From assembly GCF_006228105.1 (NCBI RefSeq), contig NZ_VDHH01000011.1: a stretch of 57,780 bases of DNA; one strand, written 5' to 3'. The stretch is from Chelonobacter sp006228105 (GTDB lineage Bacteria > Pseudomonadota > Gammaproteobacteria > Enterobacterales > Pasteurellaceae). This document shows positions 42,609-50,861 of the stretch, one piece after another. The position numbers and the translations under genes are program-made. How positions within the stretch are numbered: the first letter of the stretch is position 1; each line of letters opens with the position of its first letter. Below the pieces are notes generated by a model. It was not told where the DNA came from and made no database searches. It was given only the letters and a program-made list of their open reading frames with translations.

Positions 42609-43445
42609 ATGGCAACTCAAGAATTAGTAACAAAGCTTGCAAAGCATGCCTATAACATTAGACGTTATGCATTACGCATGGGAGAAGTGCAAGGGCAAGG
42701 CTATATTGGTCAAGCATTAGGTTATGCCGATGTGTTGGCAACGGCATATTGTCACGCATTAAACTTTAAACCGGCGGATCCCGAATGGGAAGATCGAGAT
42801 TTCTTTTTACTCTCTCATGGTCACTATGCGATCGCATTTTATGCAGCATTAATCGAAGCCAACATTATTCCGGAAGAGGAGTTGGAGACTTACGGCGGTG
42901 ACGATAGCCGTTTACCTATGTCCGGCATGGCAACTTATACTCCGGGCATGGAAATGTCGGGCGGTTCACTAGGGCTGGGTTTATCTATTGCTGTGGGGAT
43001 AGCGCTTGGTTTGCGTTATCAAAATAAAAAATCTTTTGTCTATAACTCCATGTCTGACGGGGAACTGGACGAAGGTTCCACTTGGGAAGCGGCATTGGCT
43101 GCCAGCCATCATAAATTAGGCAATTTAATTAATTTAATTGATGTCAACCAACAACAAGCAGACGGTAAATCAAGCGAGATTATGAATTTCGAGCCACTGG
43201 TAGATAAATGGCAAGCTTTCGGTTGGTATGTGCAACGAGTCAATGGCAATGATATTACGGCAGTACTCGCAGCATTTGATAATGCGCGCAATTATTCAGG
43301 TGATCAACCGCGCGTCATTATTTTCGATACGTTAATGGGGAAAGGCGTTCCATTCTTGGAAGTGCGTGAGAAAAACCATTTTATTCGTGTTGATGCCGAT
43401 GAATGGCAAAAAGCCATTGCTGTACTAGATGAAAGCCAAAAATAG
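42609..43445 (+). CDS. Transketolase-like protein, N-terminal (thiamine-diphosphate) subunit
   Basis: This 278-residue protein corresponds to the N-terminal third-to-half of transketolase. It has LSHGHYAIAFYAAL, GGSLGLGLSIAVGIALG and the metal/diphosphate-binding SDGELDEGSTWEAA with LIDVNQQQADG. It must pair with the C-terminal subunit encoded 12 bp downstream. Split transketolases of this kind include the apulose-4-phosphate enzymes described in Pasteurellaceae and other bacteria, but no apiose kinase or isomerase is present here. It starts at an ATG. Confidence 0.9.
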   Translation: MATQELVTKLAKHAYNIRRYALRMGEVQGQGYIGQALGYADVLATAYCHALNFKPADPEWEDRDFFLLSHGHYAIAFYAALIEANIIPEEELETYGGDDSRLPMSGMATYTPGMEMSGGSLGLGLSIAVGIALGLRYQNKKSFVYNSMSDGELDEGSTWEAALAASHHKLGNLINLIDVNQQQADGKSSEIMNFEPLVDKWQAFGWYVQRVNGNDITAVLAAFDNARNYSGDQPRVIIFDTLMGKGVPFLEVREKNHFIRVDADEWQKAIAVLDESQK

Positions 43446-43457
43446 AGGAATTTTACG

Positions 43458-44447
43458 ATGACTAAGAAAAAATTAACCACATCGGCAATGATCGCCTCTA
43501 TTGCCGAAGAGGGACAAGAAACCATTTCAGCGCCGTTCGGTTATGCATTAAACAAATTGGCGCAAACCCGCCCTGAAATCGTCGGTGTTACTGCGGATTT
43601 GGCAAAATATACAGACTTACACATTTTTGCTCAAAACTATCCGGATAGATTTTTCCAAGTGGGCATAGCAGAACAACTGGCGATGGCGACAGCAGGCGGT
43701 TTGGCCAAAACCGGATTAATCCCTTTTGTTACCACTTATGCGGTGTTTGCCACCCGTCGGGCTTATGAATTTATTCATCAAATTATTGCAGAAGAAAATC
43801 TGAATGTAAAAATTGCCGTGGCATTACCGGGTTTAACCACCGGTTATGGGCCAAGCCATCAGGCGACGGAAGATATCGCCATGATGCGTGCAATTCCGAA
43901 TATGACGGTAATTGATCCTTGCGATGCGACGGAACTTGAGCAAATTGTTCCGGTTATAGCAGATCACAATGGCCCGGTTTATCTGCGTTTATTACGTGGA
44001 AAAGTGCCGAACGTGTTAAAAGATTATGATTATAAATTTGAAATCGGCAAAGCAACATTACTGGAAGACGGTAATGATGTGTTAATGATTTCAACCGGTA
44101 TTCTCACGATGCGAGCGATTGAAGCGGCGAAAAAATTAGCGGCTGAAGGTGTAAGTGTTGCCATTTTACACTGTCCAACGATTAAACCATTAGATAATAA
44201 AACAATTTTGCGAGAAATTACCAAATCTAACCGTTTAGTGATTACTGCGGAAAACCATAGTGAGATCGGCGGGCTTGGTGAGGCAGTATCGAGTTTATTA
44301 GTTGAACAAGGGATTTCCGCCAAAGTGAAACGTATTGCATTACCGGATAAATTTTTACTTGCCGGTGCATTACCGACGTTACACGATGAATATGGTATTT
44401 CTACTGCTGCAATTTGTAACAGCATCAAGAAATGGTTAGCGGAATAA
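43458..44447 (+). CDS. Transketolase-like protein, C-terminal subunit
   Basis: This 329-residue protein has the pyrimidine-binding domain (VTADLAKYTDL, RFFQVGIAEQLAMATAGGLA with the catalytic Glu, FVTTYAVFATRRAYEFI) and the C-terminal transketolase domain (ISTGILTMRAIEAAKKL...). With the preceding gene it makes an alpha2beta2-type ketol transferase. It starts at an ATG after GAGGAA. Two hairpins follow before the transporter gene. The substrate is not predictable from sequence alone. Confidence 0.9.
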   Translation: MTKKKLTTSAMIASIAEEGQETISAPFGYALNKLAQTRPEIVGVTADLAKYTDLHIFAQNYPDRFFQVGIAEQLAMATAGGLAKTGLIPFVTTYAVFATRRAYEFIHQIIAEENLNVKIAVALPGLTTGYGPSHQATEDIAMMRAIPNMTVIDPCDATELEQIVPVIADHNGPVYLRLLRGKVPNVLKDYDYKFEIGKATLLEDGNDVLMISTGILTMRAIEAAKKLAAEGVSVAILHCPTIKPLDNKTILREITKSNRLVITAENHSEIGGLGEAVSSLLVEQGISAKVKRIALPDKFLLAGALPTLHDEYGISTAAICNSIKKWLAE

Positions 44448-44458
44448 TACAATTGGGG

Positions 44459-44515
44459 TGACTACAGGTGGGAGGATAAGTCTGCTTGTAGTCAATCTCG
44501 GAGGGAGATTTCTTT
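44459..44515 (+). terminator. Two consecutive hairpins after the transketolase genes
   Basis: TGACTACA (44459-44466) pairs with TGTAGTCA (44487-44494). Directly after it AATCTC (44494-44499) pairs with GAGATT (44505-44510) around loop GGAGG, then TTCTTTATT. The second resembles a weak intrinsic terminator; the first has a purine-rich 20-nt loop. Whether this is a terminator or a regulatory leader for the MFS gene is open. Confidence 0.45.
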
Positions 44516-44653
44516 ATTCATAATATCAATAAATAATATTTTTTAAATTTTAGGTGAGGCATTAAAAATAGTGGTTTTAAACCGCACTTTATGCTTTCTC
44601 CCTAATTTCTAAGCAAATAGTATTGCCCCTGATTAATAAAACGGAGAATTATT

Positions 44654-45961
44654 ATGACAGCCCGTAATATTTTACAAATAGAGCAAAGTACCGTGCGTAA
44701 GGTAACTTGGCGTTTACTTCCATTTCTTTTTATTTGTTTTTTTATTTCTATCCTTGATCGCGTGAATATTAGTTTTGCAGCACTGCAAATGAATGCAGAT
44801 TTAGGATTTTCTAATACGGTGTTCGGTATCGGCGCAGGTATTTTCTTTTTTGGCTATTTTTTATTGGAAGTGCCCGGTAGTGCCATGATGGCAAAAGTTG
44901 GCGCGCGCAAGTGGATTTGCCGGATTATGGTGAGTTGGGGGATTCTCGCCATTTTAATGGCATTTATTGAAGCACCTTGGCAATTTTATACGATTCGTTT
45001 TTTATTGGGGGTGGCCGAGGCGAGTTTTTATCCTTGTATGGTACATTATTTGAGTGGTTTCTACCAAACTAAACATCATGCTAGAGCGATTGCTGCTTTT
45101 ATGTTGGCGATTCCAGGCGCAAATGCTTTAGGTTCACCGTTATCTACATTCTTATTAACCATTGAGGGGTTAGGATTAAGTGGTTGGCAATGGATGTTTA
45201 TTATTGAAGCTATTCCTGCTGTTATATTGGGTATAATTTGTTATTTCTACCTAACAGATAGTATCGACAAAGCTCACTGGTTAGAGCAAGAAGAGAAGAA
45301 ATGGCTAATTGAAACGCTTGATATTGAACAAAAAATGAAGCAAGAAGTGAAACATTATACCTTTATGGAAGCCTTGAAAGATAAAACCGTTTTATGGTTA
45401 TCGGTAGGTTATTTCTTCTGGATGATGGGTTACTATGGGATCAATATGTTCTTGCCGACCATCTCTAAAACCATCTCGGCGACTTCAGGTATTAGCCTGC
45501 AAAATTTAGGCTGGATTATTGGTGCGCTTTACTTCGTGTCAATGATTGTGATGATGTTAGTCGGCAACCATTCCGATAAAACGCAAGAGCGTCCATGGCA
45601 TGTCGCCGGGTGTTTGGCAGTGAGTGCGCTAGGTTTAATGCTGGCAACTTATGTAGCAGATACTAACGTATGGCTTGCGTTTGTTTTCCTCGCGGTTGCA
45701 TTGTGTGGCGCATTCGGTGCATTTCCTCCATTTTGGGCTATTCCGCCTTCATTTATCACAGGAGCGGCGGCCGGCGGAGCGATAGCGTTAATTAATAGTA
45801 TCGGTAACTTGGGAGGATTTTTTGGTCCGACGATTGTAGGATACTTAAAAGAATTAACTAACTCATTTAACACGGCTATTGCATTCTTAGGTGTTAGTAT
45901 GTTCGTTAGTGTGGCAATTATTGTGCTTAGCGCAAGGAAAAAACAAAAAGAGCTTGCATAA
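44654..45961 (+). CDS. MFS transporter, anion:cation symporter (ACS) family
   Basis: An inner-membrane proton-coupled importer of 435 residues with 12 predicted membrane segments. The N-terminal SILDRVNISFAALQM and FFGYFLLEVPGSAMMAKVGARKWI, RFLLGVAEASFYPCM resemble tartrate-, hexuronate- and galactonate-type ACS permeases, which take up organic anions such as sugar acids without phosphorylating them. It starts at an ATG after CGGAGA. It is preceded by a 206-bp gap with two hairpins and one USS, and ends at a strong terminator. It probably brings in the substrate of the SDR-transketolase pathway. Confidence 0.9.
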   Translation: MTARNILQIEQSTVRKVTWRLLPFLFICFFISILDRVNISFAALQMNADLGFSNTVFGIGAGIFFFGYFLLEVPGSAMMAKVGARKWICRIMVSWGILAILMAFIEAPWQFYTIRFLLGVAEASFYPCMVHYLSGFYQTKHHARAIAAFMLAIPGANALGSPLSTFLLTIEGLGLSGWQWMFIIEAIPAVILGIICYFYLTDSIDKAHWLEQEEKKWLIETLDIEQKMKQEVKHYTFMEALKDKTVLWLSVGYFFWMMGYYGINMFLPTISKTISATSGISLQNLGWIIGALYFVSMIVMMLVGNHSDKTQERPWHVAGCLAVSALGLMLATYVADTNVWLAFVFLAVALCGAFGAFPPFWAIPPSFITGAAAGGAIALINSIGNLGGFFGPTIVGYLKELTNSFNTAIAFLGVSMFVSVAIIVLSARKKQKELA

Positions 45962-45984
45962 TATCTGACTTTTACCCTTTATTT

Positions 45985-46019
45985 GAACACAATATTTTGC
46001 CGTATTGTGTTCTTTTTTT
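45985..46019 (+). terminator. Terminator of the MFS gene
   Basis: A 10-bp perfect stem (GAACACAATA, 45985-45994, with 46003-46012) and an 8-nt loop are followed by seven T. It separates the catabolic genes from the regulator. Confidence 0.88.
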
Positions 46020-46065
46020 ATAATTTATAATAAGTTATGAATCAGTTTTATCACAAGGAAAAATT

Positions 46066-46959
46066 ATGGCAAATATTATTCCTCCGCTAAAATCCCTGCG
46101 AGTATTTGAGCAAGCAGCATATTTCGGAAATATTGTAAAAGCGGCAGAAAGTTTAAATATTTCACCGTCAGCAGTCAGCCATCAAATTGCAGGGTTAGAA
46201 AGTTTATTAGATAAAAAATTATTTTATCGTACTGGAAGGGGGATAAAACTAACTGGAATAGGGCAACAATATCTTGATGCTATTTCAGGTGCATTACATA
46301 CCTTAGGCGCAGCAACTAATGATATTATTGAACGTCAAGAACAAGAAACCTTACGCATTCATACTGCTCCAACTTTTGGTTTGCTTTATTTATTACCGAG
46401 ATTGGAAAAGTTTAAAAAGCAATATCCTGAATATCAAATCAATATTGATTGTTCCTATGAAAATATTCAGTTTAATCTATCTCAAACTGATGTAGATATT
46501 CGTTATGGTAGTTTTTCTTGGAAAGGATTAAGCGCTATTCCTATTAAAAATGAATATGCAATTGTGTTAGCTCACCCTGATTTTCTTAAAAAGAATCAAA
46601 TTAATGAACCAATAGATTTATTAAAATGCGATTTAATCGCTTCTCAATGTATGCTGATGCAATGGCAACAATGGTTTGCAAATCATAATATACAGATAGA
46701 AAATTTATCCTATGCCTTTAGTTTCGATCGTTCATATATGAGTTTTGAAGCGGCTAAACAAAATCTCGGTGTCATTGTAGAAAGCAGTTTATTAGCACAA
46801 CCTTTTATACAATCGGGTGAATTAATCCCCGTTTTTGGTAGTAATTATATGATTCCTATTGATGCACATTATATTGTTTTTCCACATACGCATAAAAAAT
46901 ATGCCAAAGTACAGCACTTTATCAATTGGTTGGAAGAAGAGTTACACAACAGTAGATGA
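46066..46959 (+). CDS. LysR-type transcriptional regulator (GcvA-like)
   Basis: The 297-residue protein has an N-terminal winged helix-turn-helix (PPLKSLRVFEQAAYFGNIVKAAESLNISPSAVSHQIAGLE) and a type 2 periplasmic-binding-fold effector domain from about residue 90. The GcvA-like start is typical of regulators that sit beside their targets. Here the neighbour is the SDR/transketolase/MFS cluster on the same strand, so it is the likely pathway regulator; the inducer would be a pathway substrate. It starts at an ATG after AAGGAA. The coding sequence is AT-rich and lacks USS. Confidence 0.9.
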   Translation: MANIIPPLKSLRVFEQAAYFGNIVKAAESLNISPSAVSHQIAGLESLLDKKLFYRTGRGIKLTGIGQQYLDAISGALHTLGAATNDIIERQEQETLRIHTAPTFGLLYLLPRLEKFKKQYPEYQINIDCSYENIQFNLSQTDVDIRYGSFSWKGLSAIPIKNEYAIVLAHPDFLKKNQINEPIDLLKCDLIASQCMLMQWQQWFANHNIQIENLSYAFSFDRSYMSFEAAKQNLGVIVESSLLAQPFIQSGELIPVFGSNYMIPIDAHYIVFPHTHKKYAKVQHFINWLEEELHNSR

Positions 46960-46987
46960 GTACAGTATATATTTGAGTTTTTATAAA

Positions 46988-47018
46988 AAAACGCTCAAAC
47001 AATTTGTTTGAGCGTTTT
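46988..47018. terminator. Bidirectional terminator between the LysR gene and frdD
   Basis: A 13-bp perfect stem (46988-47000 with 47006-47018) with loop AATTT. T-rich flanks occur on both strands (TTTTCGTTTC on plus, TTTTTTATAA on minus), so it can end both convergent transcripts. Confidence 0.85.
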
Positions 47019-47033
47019 CGTTTCAAATGCGGT

Positions 47034-47375
47034 TTAAATATTAATCACTGCAAAAAACACCAACACAGAATACAGCGCCGCTAAGCCGTAGAAAATCACA
47101 CCGCTAGCTGGGATATGCAGTTTGAAATCGTGCATACCGTGGTGTAAACGGTGCATGCCTGCCCACATCGGGAAGATTGCTACGGCGAGCAGAATCAGTT
47201 TGCCGATAATGCTTTGTGCAAATGCCACCATGTTGCCTGCGTCAACCAATCCCAATGGATAGAGGAACAGCAGAATTAATGCCAGCACCGGGAAAATAAT
47301 GGCACTGATGGTTCCGCCTGCACCGAAGAGTAGCCATACGACCGGTTCATTGGAACGTTTTGGAGCTTGTTTCAT
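47034..47375 (-). CDS. frdD: Fumarate reductase membrane anchor FrdD
   Basis: This is one of two inner-membrane anchors of quinol:fumarate reductase. The 113-residue protein has three membrane segments, PVVWLLFGAGGTISAI near the start and the His-rich GMHRLHHGMHDFKLH typical of FrdD. It starts at an ATG, 10 bp after frdC. It is the last gene of frdABCD on the minus strand, followed by a shared terminator. Confidence 0.95.
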   Translation of the reverse strand: MKQAPKRSNEPVVWLLFGAGGTISAIIFPVLALILLFLYPLGLVDAGNMVAFAQSIIGKLILLAVAIFPMWAGMHRLHHGMHDFKLHIPASGVIFYGLAALYSVLVFFAVINI

Positions 47376-47385
47376 TATTTCCCCC

Positions 47386-47784
47386 TTAGAGATAAACCAG
47401 AATAAGTGTTAATACCGAGGCTGCAATAGTAATCAGCCACATCAGGTTTCGGATTACAGACTGCGGTAAACGCTCATTTTTGTAGATCAAATTTAACGCT
47501 TTTGGTGTTAAGCCGTACCAGGTCAAGGTATTATAAACCACCCCTGCCATCGTGATGACATTCAGGATAATCACTAACGGATTTTTCAGAAATGACACGA
47601 AATTGCTTTCAAAGGTTCCGTTGCCTAAACACAAGAAACCGTAAAGCAGCACGATGCAGAACCAAATAGTCGGAAGTGCGGTGGATTCGCGTAGAATATA
47701 GAGCTTATAAAACTCTATTTTTTTCCACCAGTTGGGTTTAACTTCACGCACATATTTATTGCGTTTGCTGGTTGTAGTTGTCAT
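47386..47784 (-). CDS. frdC: Fumarate reductase membrane anchor FrdC
   Basis: FrdC with FrdD binds menaquinol and anchors the catalytic subunits. The 132-residue protein starts KRNKYVREVKPNWWKKIEFYKLYILRESTALPTIWF, closely matching the E. coli pattern, and has three membrane segments. It starts at an ATG with AAGGAG upstream, 10 bp after frdB. Confidence 0.95.
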   Translation of the reverse strand: MTTTTSKRNKYVREVKPNWWKKIEFYKLYILRESTALPTIWFCIVLLYGFLCLGNGTFESNFVSFLKNPLVIILNVITMAGVVYNTLTWYGLTPKALNLIYKNERLPQSVIRNLMWLITIAASVLTLILVYL

Positions 47785-47794
47785 TCTTTGCTCC

Positions 47795-48535
47795 TTACTT
47801 TTGCGGTTTCAGCATGGCGATAACGTAGTCTTTGGCTGACTCGACTTTGCCTTGGTTCACACCCGCTGCCGGATCAACGTGTTTCGGACAGACTTCGGAG
47901 CAGTAACCGACAAAGGTACAGCTCCACACGCCATTTTTACCGTTCATGATTTTCAAACGCTCGGCTTTGCCGTGATCGCGGTTATCCAGATTGTAGCGGT
48001 GTGCCAGTGTCAACACTGCCGGGCCGACGAATTCCGGATTTAAACCGAATTGCGGGCAGGCGGCATAGCACAAGCCACAGTTGATACACATGGAGAAAGT
48101 GCGGTATTTTTCCAACTGCGCCGGCGTTTGCTTAGTCCGTTCGCCCGGAGGTGCTTTGTTGCCGATAATATACGGTTTGATCGATTCTAAACTTTCGATA
48201 AAGTGGCTGAGATCTACCACTAAGTCACGTTCAATCGGGAAGTTGGCCAGCGCCTCAACCCGCATAAAACCGCTGTAGTCACGTAAGAACGTCTTACAAG
48301 CCAAACTCGGTTTATTATTGACCATCATGCCGCAAGAACCGCAGATCGCCATCCGGCATGACCAACGATAGGAGAGTTCAGGCTCCAGTTCGTCCTTGAT
48401 GTAGCCCAAGGCATCCAATAACGAAGTTTGATCGTCATAAGGCACTTGATAAGCCTTCAAGTAGGGTTCTTTGTCAACTTCGGGATTATAGCGAAGCACT
48501 TCGATAGTCATTGTTTTGTTAGCTAGATTACCCAT
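47795..48535 (-). CDS. frdB: Fumarate reductase iron-sulfur subunit FrdB
   Basis: FrdB carries [2Fe-2S], [4Fe-4S] and [3Fe-4S] centres and relays electrons from menaquinol to FrdA. The 246-residue protein has the plant-ferredoxin cysteines in SCRMAICGSCGMMVN...C, then CINCGLCYAACP and CTFVGYCSEVCPKHV. It starts at an ATG 3 bp after the frdA stop. Confidence 0.97.
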   Translation of the reverse strand: MGNLANKTMTIEVLRYNPEVDKEPYLKAYQVPYDDQTSLLDALGYIKDELEPELSYRWSCRMAICGSCGMMVNNKPSLACKTFLRDYSGFMRVEALANFPIERDLVVDLSHFIESLESIKPYIIGNKAPPGERTKQTPAQLEKYRTFSMCINCGLCYAACPQFGLNPEFVGPAVLTLAHRYNLDNRDHGKAERLKIMNGKNGVWSCTFVGYCSEVCPKHVDPAAGVNQGKVESAKDYVIAMLKPQK

Positions 48536-48538
48536 TGC

Positions 48539-50326
48539 TTACTCCTTGTTTGCCTTTGCTGCTTCTGCGGCTTCTGCTTCCGCACCATATACACGTTTAG
48601 CAGGTTGCGATTTGGTAATCTTCACATCACTGTATTCAATTCGTGGTGCGCCGTCTGCATTGTAATAGGCGAGAGTATGTTTCAAGTAGTTGGTATCGTC
48701 ACGTTCAACGTAGTCCAAACGTTGGTGTGCACCACGAGATTCTTTCCGTGCAACCGCAGAAGAAGAGATCGATTGTGCCACATCGAGAATCGTACCTAAT
48801 TCAATGGTGTACAGAATATCGGTATTGAACACGCTGGAACGGTCTGACACCCGCACTTTTTTGAAGCGTTCTTTCAATTCGGCAATTTTATCCACGGTTT
48901 TTTGCATTGACTCTTCAGTACGATAGATACCGCAGCCTTCTTCCATCGAATCGCCCATTTCATCACGGATTTTCGACCAACTTTCATTGCCGTCTTGATC
49001 CAGCAATGCTTGCAAGCGACCCACCACATCTTTGGCTTGCGCATCGACAGCTGCCGTATTGATATTTTGGCTTTCAACCGCTCTTTGTGCGGCGTATTCA
49101 CCGGCCACTTTACCGATAACCACCAATTCTGCCAAGGAGTTCGAACCTAAACGGTTTGCACCGTGCAAGCCGGAGGAGGCACATTCGCCCACTGCAAATA
49201 AACCTTTGATGCGAGTTTCCGCTTGTTGGTTCACCTCGATGCCGCCCATGGTGTAGTGCACCACCGGACGCACCGGAATCGGCGCTTTTGCCGGATCAAC
49301 ACCTTCGTAGGCTTTTGCCAGTTCACAGATAAACGGTAGACGCTCATGCAGGTATTTTTCACCCAAATGACGCAGATCCAGATGCACCACATCCACGCCT
49401 TTCGCGGTTTTCAGGGTGCGACCCAAACGCCATTCTTGCCAGAATGCTTGCGACACTTTGTCACGTGGGCCCAACTCCATATATTTGTTTTCCGGTTTGC
49501 CGATTGGTGTTTCCGGTCCCAAACCATAATCTTGCAGGTAACGATAGCCGTCTTTATTGACCAAGATACCGCCTTCACCACGGCAACCTTCGGTCATCAA
49601 AATCCCGGTATTCGGCAACCCGGTCGGGTGGTATTGCACAAATTCCATATCACGCAACGGCACACCGTGGCGGTAAGCCATGGATAAACCGTCACCGGTG
49701 ACGATGCCACCGTTGGTGTTGAAACGGAACGCACGACAGCCACCGCCGGTTGCAATCACCACCGCATTGGCATTGATTTGTACTAAGGTGCCTTCCATCA
49801 TGTTCATCGCAACGACACCACGGGCGTGGCCGTCATCGGTCAGAATATCCAGCACGAAGTGTTCGTCGTAACGGATAATTTGCGGGAATTGAATCGAAGT
49901 TTGGAACAGAGTATGCAACAGGTGGAAACCAGTCTTATCGGCAGCAAACCAGGTGCGTTCGATTTTCATCCCGCCGAATCGGCGTACATTGACTTCACCA
50001 TCGTCACGGCGACTCCACGGGCAGCCCCAACGCTCCAGCTGAGTCATTTCGATCGGTGAGTGCTCAACAAAATGTTCAACCACATCTTGTTCGCACAGCC
50101 AGTCACCGCCGGCTACCGTATCATGGAAATGCTTGTCATAACTATCTTCGGATTTGATGACGGCTGCGGCACCGCCTTCGGCTGCCACAGTATGACTACG
50201 CATCGGATACACTTTTGATATTAAGGCAATCTTCAGATTCGGGTTAGCTTCCGCAGCTGCAATCGCAGCCCGTAAACCGCCGCCACCGGCACCGACAATT
50301 GCAATATCGACATTGATAGTTTGCAC
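48539..50326 (-). CDS. frdA: Fumarate reductase flavoprotein subunit FrdA
   Basis: FrdA reduces fumarate to succinate as the terminal step of anaerobic fumarate respiration. From a GTG at 50326 the product is 595 residues. It has GAGGGGLRAAIAAAEA (FAD), the covalent-FAD histidine in MRSHTVAAEGG, and HPTGLPNTGILMTEGCRGEGG, HYTMGGIEV and GLHGANRLGSNSLAELV. I chose the GTG because a perfect GGAGG precedes it at the right distance and it matches the E. coli N-terminus; an ATG 48 bp upstream would add an atypical extension. frdA heads the frdABCD operon. Confidence 0.97.
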   Translation of the reverse strand: MQTINVDIAIVGAGGGGLRAAIAAAEANPNLKIALISKVYPMRSHTVAAEGGAAAVIKSEDSYDKHFHDTVAGGDWLCEQDVVEHFVEHSPIEMTQLERWGCPWSRRDDGEVNVRRFGGMKIERTWFAADKTGFHLLHTLFQTSIQFPQIIRYDEHFVLDILTDDGHARGVVAMNMMEGTLVQINANAVVIATGGGCRAFRFNTNGGIVTGDGLSMAYRHGVPLRDMEFVQYHPTGLPNTGILMTEGCRGEGGILVNKDGYRYLQDYGLGPETPIGKPENKYMELGPRDKVSQAFWQEWRLGRTLKTAKGVDVVHLDLRHLGEKYLHERLPFICELAKAYEGVDPAKAPIPVRPVVHYTMGGIEVNQQAETRIKGLFAVGECASSGLHGANRLGSNSLAELVVIGKVAGEYAAQRAVESQNINTAAVDAQAKDVVGRLQALLDQDGNESWSKIRDEMGDSMEEGCGIYRTEESMQKTVDKIAELKERFKKVRVSDRSSVFNTDILYTIELGTILDVAQSISSSAVARKESRGAHQRLDYVERDDTNYLKHTLAYYNADGAPRIEYSDVKITKSQPAKRVYGAEAEAAEAAKANKE

Positions 50327-50379
50327 GATATTCCTCCAGGATAGATGTAAGTAAAAGTAATGATTTAGAGTCAAAAAGT

Positions 50380-50417
50380 AATATAAACAGTAAGTATGAT
50401 TTTTTGATCAAAGTCAT
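50380..50417 (-). promoter_or_regulatory. Candidate FNR site and -10 element of frdABCD
   Basis: On the minus strand ATGAC-TTTG-ATCAA (50417-50404) matches the FNR consensus at 8 of 10 positions, and TATATT (50385-50380) could be the -10 hexamer. Their centres are 28 bp apart, slightly less than the usual class II spacing. Confidence 0.45.
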
Positions 50418-50621
50418 TTTGCCATGTTTTTTCTGACAACTTAATTGTTTTTTCCCAAATAGACTGAAAAAGCAAACGTTTCGTGATCTACCTCAAAAAA
50501 GTTAGTAGATTTAATAACTTACTTTTATGGTCAAGTATTCATATTCCTTTATGCAAGATTCGATTGTGACTTTACGGGATAACCGATAAAATGCGCACTT
50601 AATGTTTATTGGCAACAGAAG

Positions 50622-50659
50622 CAAAGTAGAAACAAAGTAGGGTCAAAGTAGCAAAGTAG
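50622..50659 (+). repeat. Four direct copies of CAAAGTAG
   Basis: Perfect copies at 50622, 50633, 50644 and 50652 (spacings 11, 11 and 8 bp). The last overlaps the GTAG that opens the REP-like repeat, so the series may have grown from the element's edge. Confidence 0.85.
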
Positions 50660-50763
50660 GGGCGGATTGTATATCCGCCCGAACCGCACTTTGTATTTAT
50701 TCTTTATTGATTAAATGCTTATACCGCACTTCGCAAACGGGCGGATATACAATCCGCCCCTAC
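50656..50763. repeat. REPIN-like element: two inverted 25-bp REP sequences with two USSs inside
   Basis: REP 1 (50656-50680) starts GTAG and contains stem GGGCGGAT/ATCCGCCC with loop TGTAT. REP 2 (50739-50763) is its exact reverse complement. The 58-bp spacer carries two USS cores in the same orientation (50683-50691 and 50723-50731). The GTAG-plus-hairpin design is that of REPs mobilised by RAYT (Y1 tyrosine transposases); no RAYT gene is in the window. Confidence 0.8.
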
Positions 50764-50824
50764 TACTGCAATCTAAACCGTGCGTTTAATGCTACTACTG
50801 CAATCTAGATCGTGTGTTTAACGC
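50761..50824 (+). repeat. Two 32-bp direct repeats upstream of epmA
   Basis: Units 50761-50792 and 50793-50824 match at 28 of 32 positions. The first overlaps the TAC end of the REP-like element. No function is known. Confidence 0.8.
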
Positions 50825-50861
50825 TTTGCCGATGCCTTGATTTACTTTTGGGATCCTATGT

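Larger units (their letters stand above)
50327..50861. other. frdA-epmA divergent intergenic region rich in repeats
   Basis: This 535-bp gap has no convincing gene. It holds the frd promoter region, four copies of CAAAGTAG, a perfect pair of inverted REP-like repeats around two USSs, and two direct 32-bp repeats running up to the epmA promoter. These parts are listed separately. Confidence 0.8.

Noticed and set aside
42609..44447. Transketolase broken by frameshift
   Set aside because: Each half has its own ATG and ribosome site, and complete domains; two-subunit transketolases are an established form.
48539..50374. frdA starting at the upstream ATG (50374)
   Set aside because: The extra 16 residues do not fit the family, and the GTG at 50326 has a perfect Shine-Dalgarno.
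50327..50861. CRISPR array in the frdA-epmA gap
   Set aside because: Repeats are of three different kinds, with no regular repeat-spacer pattern and no cas genes.
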